Below are positions 26,696-35,542 of a stretch of 64,000 bases of DNA, piece by piece. The stretch's first letter is position 1. The number at the start of each line of letters is the position of its first letter. A program made the position numbers and the translations under genes. Source of the stretch: Bacillota bacterium. Lineage in GTDB: Bacteria; Bacillota; UBA4882; UBA8346. The DNA is taken from the NCBI GenBank assembly GCA_023429995.1, contig JAEZCE010000026.1, forward strand, positions 1 through 64,000. The letters run 5' to 3'. The notes under the pieces are model-generated. The model searched no databases. It was not told the origin of the DNA and saw only the letters and a program-made list of their open reading frames with translations.

Positions 26696-26974
26696 ATGAA
26701 AAAAAAGACCATCGTTACGATCGCCGTATTTATTTTTATAGCAGTTTTGTTGCTCTTGATCGGCCATTACTTTATCCATGGTTTTGAAAGGGATCAAGAG
26801 CATTGTTTATTGTGCGATCTTTTAACGATTGGCTTCCCTTCGATGACCCTGTATGAATTCCTTCTGTTATTCCTCTTGATTATCCGTATTCCCCGAATCA
26901 GAATCATTTCATTATCACTTCTTTTATGCCTCCAAATCCAACTGCGAGCCCCGCCCGATCGTTCAAATATTTAA
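26696..26974 (+). CDS. small membrane protein, unknown function
   Basis: From ATG 26696, behind CAGGAAAC, the frame gives 92 residues. There is a hydrophobic N-terminal helix (IVTIAVFIFIAVLLLLIGHY), a short loop with HCLLCDLL, and a second hydrophobic stretch (LYEFLLLFLLIIRIPRIRII). Topology would be two membrane segments, with the paired cysteines at the surface between them. No family is recognised. It lies between the yvl-like group and the M16 peptidases and may be independent. Confidence 0.5.
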   Translation: MKKKTIVTIAVFIFIAVLLLLIGHYFIHGFERDQEHCLLCDLLTIGFPSMTLYEFLLLFLLIIRIPRIRIISLSLLLCLQIQLRAPPDRSNI

Positions 26975-27143
26975 ACTCACGATGATTCCCGAAAGAAGCA
27001 TGGGACTTTTAATGAAAAATTTTGACTATGAAAACATTTTCTTCATGAAATATGAGGGCTTTTTTTGGTTTACCTTCAAACTTCGTGATGATTACTGCGG
27101 ACTGTTTAAATGCTGATTCTATTCTACATGGAGACCTGGAGCT

Positions 27144-28433
27144 ATGAAAAAAAACAATTTTATATGGATTATTCTTGCCTTGATAATGTTTCTGGCGCCG
27201 CTGAATGCTCAAGCCAAACCCAGAGAGACCTTTACGAAAATCCTTTTGCCCAATGGGCTTACTTTACTGTATCGGGTGATGAAAGACCAGCCGATGGTTT
27301 CGATGTGCGCGGCAGTCCCCATCGGAATGAATTTCCCCAAGCGTAGTATGGCCCATTTAACCGAGCACATGATTTTTAGGGGGAATTCCCAATATTCTTT
27401 TACCAATATCTTGGATGTAACCAGCCGGCTTGGAGGAGCTTTTGACGGGCAGACCTCTTTCGACGCCACATTTTTTAAATATATCGTACCGAAATCGGGA
27501 TTTAATGAAGCCTTTAAAGTTTTCAACAGCGTGCTCTGGAATGCCGGCCTTTCCGAAGAAAATATGGCTCTAGAGCAAAAGATTGTAGTTCATGAGGCGG
27601 AAATGAATTATCCGTCCCGCTTGGAGATGTATCCTATATTGCATTACTTTTATCCCCAAAATAATGATACCGCCTCGACTGTCTATGGGATTACTCCGCA
27701 AGATTTAAAAGAGTATTACCGGTCTTTTTATCAGCCTGCCAACGTGACTTACATTATTGCCGGAGATTTCCAACCCGAAATGGTTATAGCGGCATTGAAA
27801 CAGCAAAAAAACATCTATGGCGATAGTCAGCGGCAGATCTCCGATGCGACCATTAAAGACCTTGATTTGCCCCACGGAGATATCACCGAGGCGCGAAATA
27901 TTAATCCCTATCAATTTCAGATTTTATTGGCGTATGAATTTGAAGGGCTTTCACCGGGGGAGCGGATGATTTTACGAATTTTGTCATACCTTTACGGCCA
28001 AACCCACCGTATTAATTATGAACGGAATGAATTACAGGATTATTATGTAACGATGCGCTCGATTGGACCGAAAGACTTTTTTGGATTGTATTATTTGGAA
28101 AGGGACAGGCCTTATAATCAACAAATATACAGCGAAGAAAAGGCCAATCTATTAAAAGTGATACGCCAGTTTCAAAAGGTTGATATAAAAAAACAATTGA
28201 AAATGGTGACTTTCTTGGTAGAGATGGAGCAGGCCCAAAGCAATAATTCTCCGTCGGAAGCCTTGGACTATGAATTACAACGGTTGATAGATCCCGAAAG
28301 TATAACGGTTGATTCGTTAAGTATCTTAAAAAAGCTCGATCCTAAAGATTTGCAAAGCGTTATCCATCAATGTTTTTCGCAGCCTCCGACTTTCAGCGTT
28401 CTGGTAAAAAATGCGGTTGAAGGAGGAAACTAA
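27144..28433 (+). CDS. M16 family zinc metallopeptidase, exported
   Basis: The 429-residue protein has a Sec signal peptide (NFIWIILALIMFLAPLNAQA) without a lipobox, so it should be periplasmic. The inverted zinc motif HLTEH (H71, E74, H75) is intact, with a downstream Glu in QKIVVHEAEMNYP. M16 peptidases cleave unfolded or small peptides in a clam-shell chamber, often as active/inactive pairs. The next gene, two bases downstream, is a sister lacking the motif, so the two should form a heterodimer. ATG 27144 follows CTGGAGCT. Confidence 0.9.
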   Translation: MKKNNFIWIILALIMFLAPLNAQAKPRETFTKILLPNGLTLLYRVMKDQPMVSMCAAVPIGMNFPKRSMAHLTEHMIFRGNSQYSFTNILDVTSRLGGAFDGQTSFDATFFKYIVPKSGFNEAFKVFNSVLWNAGLSEENMALEQKIVVHEAEMNYPSRLEMYPILHYFYPQNNDTASTVYGITPQDLKEYYRSFYQPANVTYIIAGDFQPEMVIAALKQQKNIYGDSQRQISDATIKDLDLPHGDITEARNINPYQFQILLAYEFEGLSPGERMILRILSYLYGQTHRINYERNELQDYYVTMRSIGPKDFFGLYYLERDRPYNQQIYSEEKANLLKVIRQFQKVDIKKQLKMVTFLVEMEQAQSNNSPSEALDYELQRLIDPESITVDSLSILKKLDPKDLQSVIHQCFSQPPTFSVLVKNAVEGGN

Positions 28434-28435
28434 AG

Positions 28436-29719
28436 ATGGCCAAAAGATGTTTTTATTTGAGTTTGGTGTTTCTTTTGGCGCTTTGCGCTATTGGCCCGGT
28501 TTTGGCCGGCGATTTCGATGGTATTCAACAGACTGCCGCCAGTGGAATGAATATTATCCTCCAAAAAAACCAATCGGAAGTAGCGCAAATCGTCTTGCTT
28601 TTGAGATCGGGCAGTGGTCTTGAACCGCAAGGTAAAAAAGGCATCGCGCAAATCATGAACAATATTGTTTACTGGATTCTTCAAAGCAATTCGAAAGATA
28701 GTATCGGATCGATGGATGTTCAAACGAGTCCGGATTACTCTGTCATCAATATCACTACTTTAGCAAGAAATATCAAACCCGTCTTGGGGAAAATTAAGTT
28801 CTTATTGAGCGAACCCATATATAGTTATGACGACGTGGCCGACTTACAGAAATATGCCTGCAGCAGAATCAAGTCCCGCATGGGAATGGTTCAACCTTAT
28901 ATTGAGTTTAATAAAGCCTTTTATGGTGAAGGCCATCCTTATAATGACTGGCCCAACCCGAAGACCCTGGAATCGATAACCGGCGCGGATGTGTATCGAT
29001 GGTGCCGGCAAACCTATCAACCGGGGAATGCGATTTTATCACTGAGCGGTAAAATTCCTCAAAACATTGGCGATCTTGAAAAATATTTCTCCGATATGAA
29101 AAGTGAAACCGTGGATCACCGGATGTTTGTTTCTCCGGTGAATTTAACCGCAAATCGATCCATTGAACAAGAGGATGAAAATAGCAAAGCTGCATCCATT
29201 TGCATCGGTTTCGCGGCTCCCCGCATTGTAGATCCTGATTATCCTGTTTTCAAGTTGATTACATTTTATTTAGCGGACTATTTTGAGTATTTTAATGAAT
29301 TGCGGCTGAAACATGGTTTATTCTATTCGCCGGTTGTATTTTCCGATGAATTTGAAAAACCCAGTGCTCCCCATTTGGTTTTGATCAGTATGACCGATCC
29401 CGCTCATGTGGAAGCGGTGGAAGCGGAAACCGTAAAATTAATGACGAAGTTGATGGAAAAAGGAATTGAGCAAGAGGAAATTGCCAAGATACTTGCGGCT
29501 ATGAAAGCGGCGGATGACGCAAAATCTGCATCCGGAGAAAATACGGCATTTTTAAACGCTTTTAGTTACTATATGCGGACCCAATTGGTGTATAACCAAG
29601 TCCTATGGCCGAAATTACAACTAATTAAAACCGAGGATATCAAAAGAGTTGCCTGCAAATACCTTAAAAACTATATTCAGGTCGTCTACAGTCCGAAACA
29701 TATTGCGGCGGATTTGTAA
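28436..29719 (+). CDS. M16 family peptidase homologue lacking the zinc motif
   Basis: The 427-residue protein has a Sec signal peptide (FYLSLVFLLALCAIGPVLAG) and the M16 fold, but where HxxEH is expected it reads KKGIAQIMNNIVYWIL, so no zinc site remains. Middle blocks such as AFYGEGHPYNDWPNPKTLES are typical M16. By analogy with known M16 pairs, it should supply the second half of the chamber and the substrate-binding residues for the active partner encoded two bases upstream. Its ribosome site GGAGGAAACTAAAG lies in the end of that gene. Confidence 0.88.
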   Translation: MAKRCFYLSLVFLLALCAIGPVLAGDFDGIQQTAASGMNIILQKNQSEVAQIVLLLRSGSGLEPQGKKGIAQIMNNIVYWILQSNSKDSIGSMDVQTSPDYSVINITTLARNIKPVLGKIKFLLSEPIYSYDDVADLQKYACSRIKSRMGMVQPYIEFNKAFYGEGHPYNDWPNPKTLESITGADVYRWCRQTYQPGNAILSLSGKIPQNIGDLEKYFSDMKSETVDHRMFVSPVNLTANRSIEQEDENSKAASICIGFAAPRIVDPDYPVFKLITFYLADYFEYFNELRLKHGLFYSPVVFSDEFEKPSAPHLVLISMTDPAHVEAVEAETVKLMTKLMEKGIEQEEIAKILAAMKAADDAKSASGENTAFLNAFSYYMRTQLVYNQVLWPKLQLIKTEDIKRVACKYLKNYIQVVYSPKHIAADL

Positions 29720-29852
29720 CCATGTTTGTTTACCTGGCCGATTTACCCATGCTTCCTCTGAAAGAATAACCGGGCTTGGAAGGCGGGTAGGGAGTGAACT
29801 GGATCTTTCCGTATTAGCGGCATATATTTACGGTTAAGGTGGTATTTTTAAA

Positions 29853-31751
29853 GTGCAACGACGAGCCTGGATACTTCTGATAAGTATTATGTTGATAATA
29901 CCGGCCCAACAGAGTTTTGCGGCCGCAAATCATCCCGCTGAGGTTATTTTTGAGGGACATCCGCTGGATTCTCAAGTGATGGTTATTCATGAAAACGGCG
30001 ATGATTATATCAACCTCCCTTTTTTAAGCCGACATTTAAACATCATTGTCGCCTGGAATATTGAAGCTCATGATCTTTTTTTAAAATTCGGGAAGACGAA
30101 TATAAAATTTTATGCCAATCGTTCCACCTATTATTTGGATGGGCGGAAACAGCAATTAGGTAATGCTCCATTTGAAAAGGACAAGCAATTTTGGTTGCCG
30201 GTGGAGTTTTTGTCCAAACTTGGGTTGAGGATCGTAAGTCAAAATCAACAACAATTCATATTGGAATGGAGCCAAAATTATTTTTTGGGGGTTGAGATCA
30301 CCGCTTACCAAAGTCGTCCGGCATTTTTATTGGAGGGTACTCAAGATTTAAAAATTGATGCCGGCCTCAGCCGCCCCAATCAGCTGGTTCTTAATGTACA
30401 GGGTGTGGCTGCACATTTTAGTATGAATGAACGTGTCGATATTTCCCCTTTTACGATGGTTACGGGAGTTCATTTTATCAAGGAAGATCCGGGGAATTTG
30501 AAAATAGCCTTCGATTTGAATCAAACCATCGGGTACCAATTGATTTCCCAACCCGATCATCCTCACCGGGTCATGCTTGTTTTTAATTACCTCCTAAAAA
30601 AAGTAAGCGTTTTACCCCGGAATGATGAAGCTAAAATTGTAATAACCAGTTCCGCGCCGGCCCAATATCAAGTCCGAAAAAGCAACCATCACTTGGTGCT
30701 CGATTTTATTGGGGCCACTTTAGCCGGAGATGTTAACTTGATTCATGACGATGAAAAGCGTTCTCCCCAAGTTCAGCTAGGGCAAATCAATCGGGACACG
30801 GTGCGAATGACGTTGGAAATGCCGGATTCATCCGATTATTATGTATTTCAACATGGTGACAACCCTAATTTGCTGGAAGTGCGAAAAGCTCAAACCATTC
30901 AACAAATCAAATGGGTAAGTACAAGGGATGGCGGTGAATTGCATATTGTTGGAAACGATGAATTGTTTGACGACATTATGCGGGATCAATCACCTCGTAA
31001 ACTTGTCATCAAGTTTGATAATGCCAGAGTGATAAGTAGTGTTAATTGGGCGACCCCAAAGGATGATTTTGTTGATGGCATCATGCTAACCAATCCCCAT
31101 CCAATGATTCTTCAGTTGGAAATTAATTTAAACCGCTTTGTCACCTATAAGATAGGATATTCCGAAAACCGGGACCGGTTGGTGGTGTACTTTAAGCGCT
31201 CTCCCATCCTTCATAAAACGATTGTCATTGATCCCGGGCACGGTGGAATTGATAATGGAGCCGTGGGCCGGCAAATGAGGGAAAAAGACTTGAATTTGGA
31301 AATCGCCATGCGGTTAAAGAACTTGCTGGAAGAGGAGGGGGCGGCGGTTATTTTAACCCGGGACGACGATTATTTCGTCGGCTTATATGAACGCCCTTAT
31401 CTGGCCAATTATTTTTCCGCCGACCTTTTCATCAGCGTTCATACCAACAATCATCCCGATCTAAGCGTCCACGGCATCGAGGTGTTTCATTATCCGCAGC
31501 ATCAATCGTCGCGTTTATTAGCGCAAGATGTTTTCAGTGAAATTACGCGGCAAACCGGCTTTCTCGGGCTGGGAGTGAAACAAGATAATTTTGTGGTGAT
31601 CCGGGAAGCCCAAATGCCCGGTATTTTGGTAGAAGTAGGGTTTTTATCAAATTTTTTGGAAGAGAGTATCATGAAAACCGCTGAGTTTAAGGATAATGCG
31701 GCTATGGGAATTTATCAAGGGATTATTGATTATTTTGATGTCACAAAATAG
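29853..31751 (+). CDS. N-acetylmuramoyl-L-alanine amidase with AMIN-type and copper-amine-oxidase-like N-terminal domains
   Basis: The 632-residue exported protein starts at GTG 29853 with a signal peptide (WILLISIMLIIPAQQSFAAA). A stalk-like copper amine oxidase N-terminal domain (about 33-150) is followed by AMIN-like beta repeats (about 150-440) and a C-terminal amidase_3 domain (about 452-630). The zinc site is visible: His in DPGHGG, Glu in KDLNLEIA, His in SVHTN, and the catalytic Glu in LVEVGFLSN. It cleaves the amide linking MurNAc to the stem peptide; AMIN domains target such enzymes to peptidoglycan or septal envelope sites. It follows the M16 pair and may share their promoter. Confidence 0.92.
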   Translation: MQRRAWILLISIMLIIPAQQSFAAANHPAEVIFEGHPLDSQVMVIHENGDDYINLPFLSRHLNIIVAWNIEAHDLFLKFGKTNIKFYANRSTYYLDGRKQQLGNAPFEKDKQFWLPVEFLSKLGLRIVSQNQQQFILEWSQNYFLGVEITAYQSRPAFLLEGTQDLKIDAGLSRPNQLVLNVQGVAAHFSMNERVDISPFTMVTGVHFIKEDPGNLKIAFDLNQTIGYQLISQPDHPHRVMLVFNYLLKKVSVLPRNDEAKIVITSSAPAQYQVRKSNHHLVLDFIGATLAGDVNLIHDDEKRSPQVQLGQINRDTVRMTLEMPDSSDYYVFQHGDNPNLLEVRKAQTIQQIKWVSTRDGGELHIVGNDELFDDIMRDQSPRKLVIKFDNARVISSVNWATPKDDFVDGIMLTNPHPMILQLEINLNRFVTYKIGYSENRDRLVVYFKRSPILHKTIVIDPGHGGIDNGAVGRQMREKDLNLEIAMRLKNLLEEEGAAVILTRDDDYFVGLYERPYLANYFSADLFISVHTNNHPDLSVHGIEVFHYPQHQSSRLLAQDVFSEITRQTGFLGLGVKQDNFVVIREAQMPGILVEVGFLSNFLEESIMKTAEFKDNAAMGIYQGIIDYFDVTK

Positions 31752-31759
31752 AGGCGGGG

Positions 31760-31773
31760 ATGGTCCGGACCAT
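31760..31773. repeat. perfect 14 bp palindrome between convergent genes
   Basis: ATGGTCCGGACCAT sits 9 bp after the amidase stop, between it and the convergent TetR gene. There is no T tract. It could be a short bidirectional hairpin or a protein site. Confidence 0.4.
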
Positions 31774-31846
31774 TACCGGCGGCAAAAATGAGGAAAATGA
31801 CCCGCTCATCAAGGGTTTCCGTTAATGATGAACTCCATCCTCCCAT

Positions 31847-32512
31847 TTACGATGGCGGTTCTCCATGGACTGACGGGCCATGGTCATGGTTCAAGCTATC
31901 GCCCATGAGATAACGCTCAACCATATCGGCGAATTCATCACTGAGTATCGCCGCATTTTCTTTTTCCGAAAATACAATTTGATCCATCACGCTATGAAAA
32001 GAATAATAGACGATTTTCGCGGCTGCCTCGAGGTTGGAGACCCGTAAACTGGCCCGGACATTCATTAAATATTCCATAATATGGCCGATGCTGGTTTTAT
32101 CATACTTGGCGATCATTTTTTGAATATCCGGATCAGTATAATACATAGAGGTAAGCTCACCATTGAAATTGGTAAAAACATCATGGGCTTCAATGAAACT
32201 CTGAACCAATTCTTTGCAAAAAATTTTGATATTCGTATTTTCAAAAGGTAATTTGGCGAGATGAGTTTGAGTAATGTTATGAAATTGGTCGAAATAAAGT
32301 TCCAACGCAGCCATAAAAATCTCTTTTTTATCCGAGAAATAGGCATAAAAACAACCGGTGGCCACTCCCGCCTCCCTGGCGATTTCTTTGGAGTTGGTGC
32401 CGTGATAACCCTTTTGCGCGAAGAGTCTCATGGCAGCCTCGATGATTTGCCGCTTGGTTTGAATACTTCGTTGCTGTTTCGGTATCCTCGACTTGCTATG
32501 GTTTGCTCCCAT
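31847..32512 (-). CDS. TetR/AcrR family transcriptional regulator
   Basis: From ATG 32512, chosen because AAAAGGGGTGAAGGA precedes it, the protein has 221 residues. The helix-turn-helix is NSKEIAREAGVATGCFYAYF, followed by a helical effector domain. It is divergent from the methyltransferase gene and the gap holds two copies of a TGAA-TT-A-TTCA palindrome around a consensus promoter, its probable operators. It resembles the TetR at 33599-34213 in domain size and the C-terminal region (AAKIVYYSFHSVMDQIVF versus ASIIAFELVSAIVDQIVF), suggesting paralogues. Confidence 0.88.
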   Translation of the reverse strand: MGANHSKSRIPKQQRSIQTKRQIIEAAMRLFAQKGYHGTNSKEIAREAGVATGCFYAYFSDKKEIFMAALELYFDQFHNITQTHLAKLPFENTNIKIFCKELVQSFIEAHDVFTNFNGELTSMYYTDPDIQKMIAKYDKTSIGHIMEYLMNVRASLRVSNLEAAAKIVYYSFHSVMDQIVFSEKENAAILSDEFADMVERYLMGDSLNHDHGPSVHGEPPS

Positions 32513-32566
32513 TCCTTCACCCCTTTTGATTGTATGATTGGAAGAAGAGTCTGTCAATCAAGAATG

Positions 32567-32637
32567 TGAAATTTATTTCATATTATATTGACAAATTTCA
32601 TGGCGAGCCATACAATGATAACGTGAACTTAAGTTCA
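32567..32637 (+). promoter_or_regulatory. promoter bracketed by two TetR-type palindromes (methyltransferase gene)
   Basis: Consensus -35 TTGACA (32588-32593) and -10 TACAAT (32611-32616) with a 17 bp spacer. Palindrome O1 TGAAATTTATTTCA (32567-32580) ends 7 bp before the -35 and O2 TGAACTTAAGTTCA (32624-32637) begins 7 bp after the -10. The centres are 57 bp apart. This points at the methyltransferase and is probably bound by the divergent TetR. Confidence 0.75.
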
Positions 32638-32658
32638 TATTTTGAGGAGCGTGAATGA

Positions 32659-32714
32659 AATGAAGCAAGGAACAAACCCGGTGTCTATGAAATTTTTCAA
32701 TTGCTTGCTTCATT
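32659..32714 (+). promoter_or_regulatory. leader hairpin and possible 18-codon leader ORF
   Basis: AATGAAGCAAG (32659-32669) is perfectly complementary to CTTGCTTCATT (32704-32714) in the 5' leader of the methyltransferase transcript. An 18-codon frame MKQGTNPVSMKFFNCLLH starts at 32660 after GAGGAG and ends at 32716, spanning the hairpin. A translation-coupled control is possible, but nothing shows it. Confidence 0.35.
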
Positions 32715-32765
32715 GAATCAAAGACAATAGGTGATCGATAAAGATGAAAGGGGAGAATATTACGA

Positions 32766-33566
32766 ATGATGCCAATACCGGACCTGCTGATTTGCCCCAA
32801 AACCCACAAGAGCCTTATCTTATCGGAACGGGGTGACAGGATCAAGACTGAGCTTGGGGAGGTTAGCTATCCTGTCCATAATCAAATAATCAACTTTTGT
32901 CCGGATGCTACCGGTGCAAGCACCGATGCTTATAACCTCATCGCGACCCATTACGACTCCCTTTTAACCAATGCTTCGTTTTTAAGCCGCCTTTATAATA
33001 AAATTGTTTGGAACGTCAGGGATGAAGATTATATTCGAACTTTGATGGATTTTATGCCCGCAAATTTCTCCGGGATTCTGCTTGATGTTCCGGCGGGAAC
33101 TGGGGTCTTTACAGCGGAACTTTACCGAAAATATCCCCAGGCTACCATTTTTGCGCTGGATTATTCTCCGGCCATGCTGCTGCAGGCTCAAAAACGGTTT
33201 CGGGATGCCGGACTGGAAAATATCCAATACCTACGGGGAGATGTAGGATGCCTTCCGGTACGAGACACCAGTATTGATTTGGTGATTTCCATGAACGGTT
33301 TTCATGCTTTTCCCCATAAGGAAGCAGCCTGGGATGAAATAACCCGCGTATTGAAGAAAGGCGGCAAATTCATCGGCTGCTTTTATATTCGCGGCAAACG
33401 CCCTTTTACCGATTTCATGATTGGCCAAGTCTATACCCGGCAGGGGGCTTTTAGGGCGCCCTTTTGGAGTGAGGATGAAGTTTTGGAAAGGTTGGAACGG
33501 CATTATCAAATTGGCCAAAAGGGAAATTGCCGTTCAATATTTTATTTTGAAGCTGAAAAAAGATAA
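32766..33566 (+). CDS. class I SAM-dependent methyltransferase with N-terminal Trm112-like segment
   Basis: The 266-residue protein starts with a short Trm112/UPF0434-like strand segment (LLICPKTHKSLIL, without the second Cys pair) followed by a class I methyltransferase domain (about 60-266). Motif I is LLDVPAGTGVFT and post-I is FALDYSPAML; GDVGCLPVRDTSIDLVISMN covers motifs II-III. It resembles UbiE/Methyltransf_11 enzymes, acting on an unknown small molecule. The divergent TetR and paired palindromes imply induction by a ligand. ATG 32766/32769 follow AAAGGGGAGA. Confidence 0.87.
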   Translation: MMPIPDLLICPKTHKSLILSERGDRIKTELGEVSYPVHNQIINFCPDATGASTDAYNLIATHYDSLLTNASFLSRLYNKIVWNVRDEDYIRTLMDFMPANFSGILLDVPAGTGVFTAELYRKYPQATIFALDYSPAMLLQAQKRFRDAGLENIQYLRGDVGCLPVRDTSIDLVISMNGFHAFPHKEAAWDEITRVLKKGGKFIGCFYIRGKRPFTDFMIGQVYTRQGAFRAPFWSEDEVLERLERHYQIGQKGNCRSIFYFEAEKR

Positions 33567-33598
33567 GGGGACGTTGCAGAAGTTTATTTAAAATTTGT

Positions 33599-34213
33599 TT
33601 ATTCCGTCAAAAATTTCATTAAGGCTTCCACGGCTGTTGATATCATACGTTCTTTATCAATCGTATTTTTCCCGAATACGATTTGATCGACAATGGCCGA
33701 TACCAACTCAAAGGCGATGATCGATGCGGCTTCCCGATCCTTAACCTTGATGTCATCCTGCCAAAGCCGAAAAAACCGGGTAGTGCATTGGCGGGAATCT
33801 TCCATGTGCTTGTCCATAATGGCAGCCACATTCGGATTGGCGTAATACAGGACATTCATTTCCTTATAGAGCCCTTTGTGGGTTTCGTGCAGCGTGATCA
33901 AGCTTTCCATCAAATTGCGCAGCCATGCCTTTTTATCGGCTTGGTAGAGCGCGGGCCGGTTTAACAATTCTTCGTGTAAGACTGTGAATTGTTGATGATA
34001 GCGCCCCAGGATTTCCAAAAAGACGGCGTCTTTATCCTTAAAATAAGAATATAGGCTGCCGATGGACACGCCGGCGGCCCTGGCTATCGCATTGGTGGTG
34101 GTTTGATAATAACCCTGGTCGCAAAATAGCGCAAAGGCTGCCTCCAATATTTTTTCCTTCATCCCGATGCTGCGGGATTGCTTCGGTTCGCGCACCTGTT
34201 TGTTGTTTGCCAT
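33599..34213 (-). CDS. TetR/AcrR family transcriptional regulator
   Basis: The 204-residue repressor has the helix-turn-helix TTNAIARAAGVSIGSLYSYF and an all-helical C-terminal domain. It starts at ATG 34213 behind GGGGATGATTCG. It is divergent from the broken alpha/beta hydrolase gene, and two near-identical palindromes bracket the promoter between them. The effector domain ends with AIVDQIVFGKN, as in the TetR at 31847, so I infer a duplicated regulator whose operator specificity has diverged. Confidence 0.88.
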   Translation of the reverse strand: MANNKQVREPKQSRSIGMKEKILEAAFALFCDQGYYQTTTNAIARAAGVSIGSLYSYFKDKDAVFLEILGRYHQQFTVLHEELLNRPALYQADKKAWLRNLMESLITLHETHKGLYKEMNVLYYANPNVAAIMDKHMEDSRQCTTRFFRLWQDDIKVKDREAASIIAFELVSAIVDQIVFGKNTIDKERMISTAVEALMKFLTE

Positions 34214-34270
34214 CGAATCATCCCCTTGTTTTTATTTTATAGAGGGTTATTTTTTTTGTCAATAAAATTT

Positions 34271-34336
34271 ATGAGCAATTACTCATGTATATTGACTTCG
34301 TCATAGGATACAATTATAATATGAGCGATTACTCAT
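34271..34336 (+). promoter_or_regulatory. promoter bracketed by two TetR-type palindromes (hydrolase gene)
   Basis: -35 TTGACT (34292-34297), 17 bp spacer, consensus -10 TATAAT (34315-34320). O1 ATGAGCAATTACTCAT (34271-34286) ends 5 bp before the -35 and O2 ATGAGCGATTACTCAT (34321-34336) starts immediately after the -10. Only one base differs between them. Centres are 50 bp apart. Confidence 0.82.
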
Positions 34337-34362
34337 GTTAATATGTGACGGATAGGAGAACG

Positions 34363-35141
34363 ATGATGAAAGAATATCGAACCAGGGAACTGTATGGCGA
34401 TTTTTATGAAAATGAGAACAAAAGCAAACCTCTCTTGGTAGTGATCGGCGGAAGTATAGCCGGTATCCCGACGATCTCTAAAGATTTGCTGGAATTCCGG
34501 GCCAATTTCCATGTGCTGGCGCTGGCCTATTTTGGCGTCGGGGGGACTTACCCGAACACCTCCAAAGAATTCCCCTGGAATACTTTATTCATGCGGTAGA
34601 TTATTTTAAAAGCCAATTGGGAGTGGATGATGATCAAGTAATTATGATCGGCAGTTCCAAAGGGGGTGAATTGGTTTTGTTGCTGATATCGGAATATATT
34701 CATCCCGGTATTGCAATTGCCTGTGTTCCCAGTTGTTATGTATTGCAAGGAATACCCGATGGGCTGAAAACCATTTTGTTTCCTCGATCCAGTTGGACTA
34801 TTAAGGGCCAAGACATTCCCTTTGTAAAATTCCGCTACAACATGAAAATAATCAGCGACAATCGCCGGCAAGAATATTTGGCTTGCAATGAGAAATCCAT
34901 TCAATGCAATCAAAATCAGCAGGCCTTGATTCACTTGGACTCTTTTAAGGGAAGCTTATTATTGCTTTCCGCTGAAATGGACCATTTTTGGCCCAGCAAG
35001 GCAATGTGCGCATTCTTAAAAGATAACGCTTGCAATAAAATCAAACATATAACGTTAAATATGAAAGGGCATTATTTCCTGGAATACCAGGAATCGGGTA
35101 AAGAGATGATTGCCTTTTTAAATGCTCATAATCTAAATTGA
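34363..35141 (+). pseudogene. acyl-CoA thioester hydrolase/BAAT-like alpha/beta hydrolase, frameshifted
   Basis: Frame one (from ATG 34363/34366 after TAGGAGA) reads LLVVIGGSIAGIPTISKDLL and LALAYFGVGGTYPNTSKEFP, then stops at 34599. From about 34570 the -1 frame continues PLEYFIHAVDYFKSQLGV, then VIMIGSSKGGELVLLL with the nucleophile elbow GSSKGG, and MDHFWPS with the acid, down to MKGHYF with the catalytic His at the C-terminus. The two pieces together equal one BAAT C-terminal-type hydrolase. The shift fits loss of one base near CCCC (34571-34574). All catalytic residues survive downstream of it, so the break may be recent or a sequencing error. Confidence 0.75.
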
Positions 35142-35154
35142 ATGGAGGTGAAGT

Positions 35155-35229
35155 ATGGCAGAGAAAAACAGGTACCATCATGCCTGCGCCGACTTTGCAA
35201 AGATTGCCGGAAAAAAACAGGGGAGTTAA
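35155..35229 (+). CDS. possible 24-residue small protein
   Basis: ATG 35155 follows a strong ribosome site (GGAGGTGAAGT) and the frame MAEKNRYHHACADFAKIAGK plus four residues ends at TAA 35227. It begins 13 bp after the hydrolase stop. It might be a real small protein of the same operon or the start of a lost gene. There is no homology evidence. Confidence 0.3.
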   Translation: MAEKNRYHHACADFAKIAGKKQGS

Positions 35230-35344
35230 AGGAAACGATTTTGGGTAGTCTCCCACCTGCGGCAAGTGCAGCTAGTAAGGATGGATGACAACTTGCGGAG
35301 CTGCCGGGGCAATCGAAAGGATGAAAATAAAGAGATAGAACGAA

Positions 35345-35470
35345 TTAACCACGAAGTACACCAAAGTGGAATTGTATACACAATTCCCATAAAAAACGCT
35401 TGCGTTTTTAGAGCACGAAGACTAAAGATTTCCCCCTGTTTTCGTGGCCTTCGTGCTCTTCGTGGTAGGA
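35345..35470. repeat. composite palindromic repeat (ACCACGAAG family)
   Basis: Outer arms ACCACGAAG (35348-35356) and CTTCGTGGT (35459-35467) enclose further copies of CACGAAG/CTTCGTG (35414-35420 and 35444-35458) and two inner hairpins: GGAATTGT-ATAC-ACAATTCC (35368-35387) and AAAAACGC-TT-GCGTTTTT (about 35391-35408). Arrays of this CACGAAG word are scattered in many bacterial genomes. The gap 35142-35542 holds this element and the 24-codon frame, with no other gene. Confidence 0.6.
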
Positions 35471-35542
35471 ATATTAATTTTTTGACATATTAGTTATTCC
35501 AGTAATTTGTTTTGTATTTATTTTAAAGAATGGAGGTTCATG

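Noticed and set aside
27026..27040. TGAAAACATTTTCT, similar to the LacI operators at 48278 and 48434
   Set aside because: Only one half is conserved and it is AT-rich intergenic DNA before the M16 gene; chance is likely.
35155..35229. The 24-codon frame as a TetR start (NRYHH resembles some TetR N-termini)
   Set aside because: The following residues do not continue as a TetR helix; similarity is five residues.
35266..35493. A 75-codon plus-strand frame across the CACGAAG repeats
   Set aside because: It is translated from palindromic repeat sequence and lacks a ribosome site.
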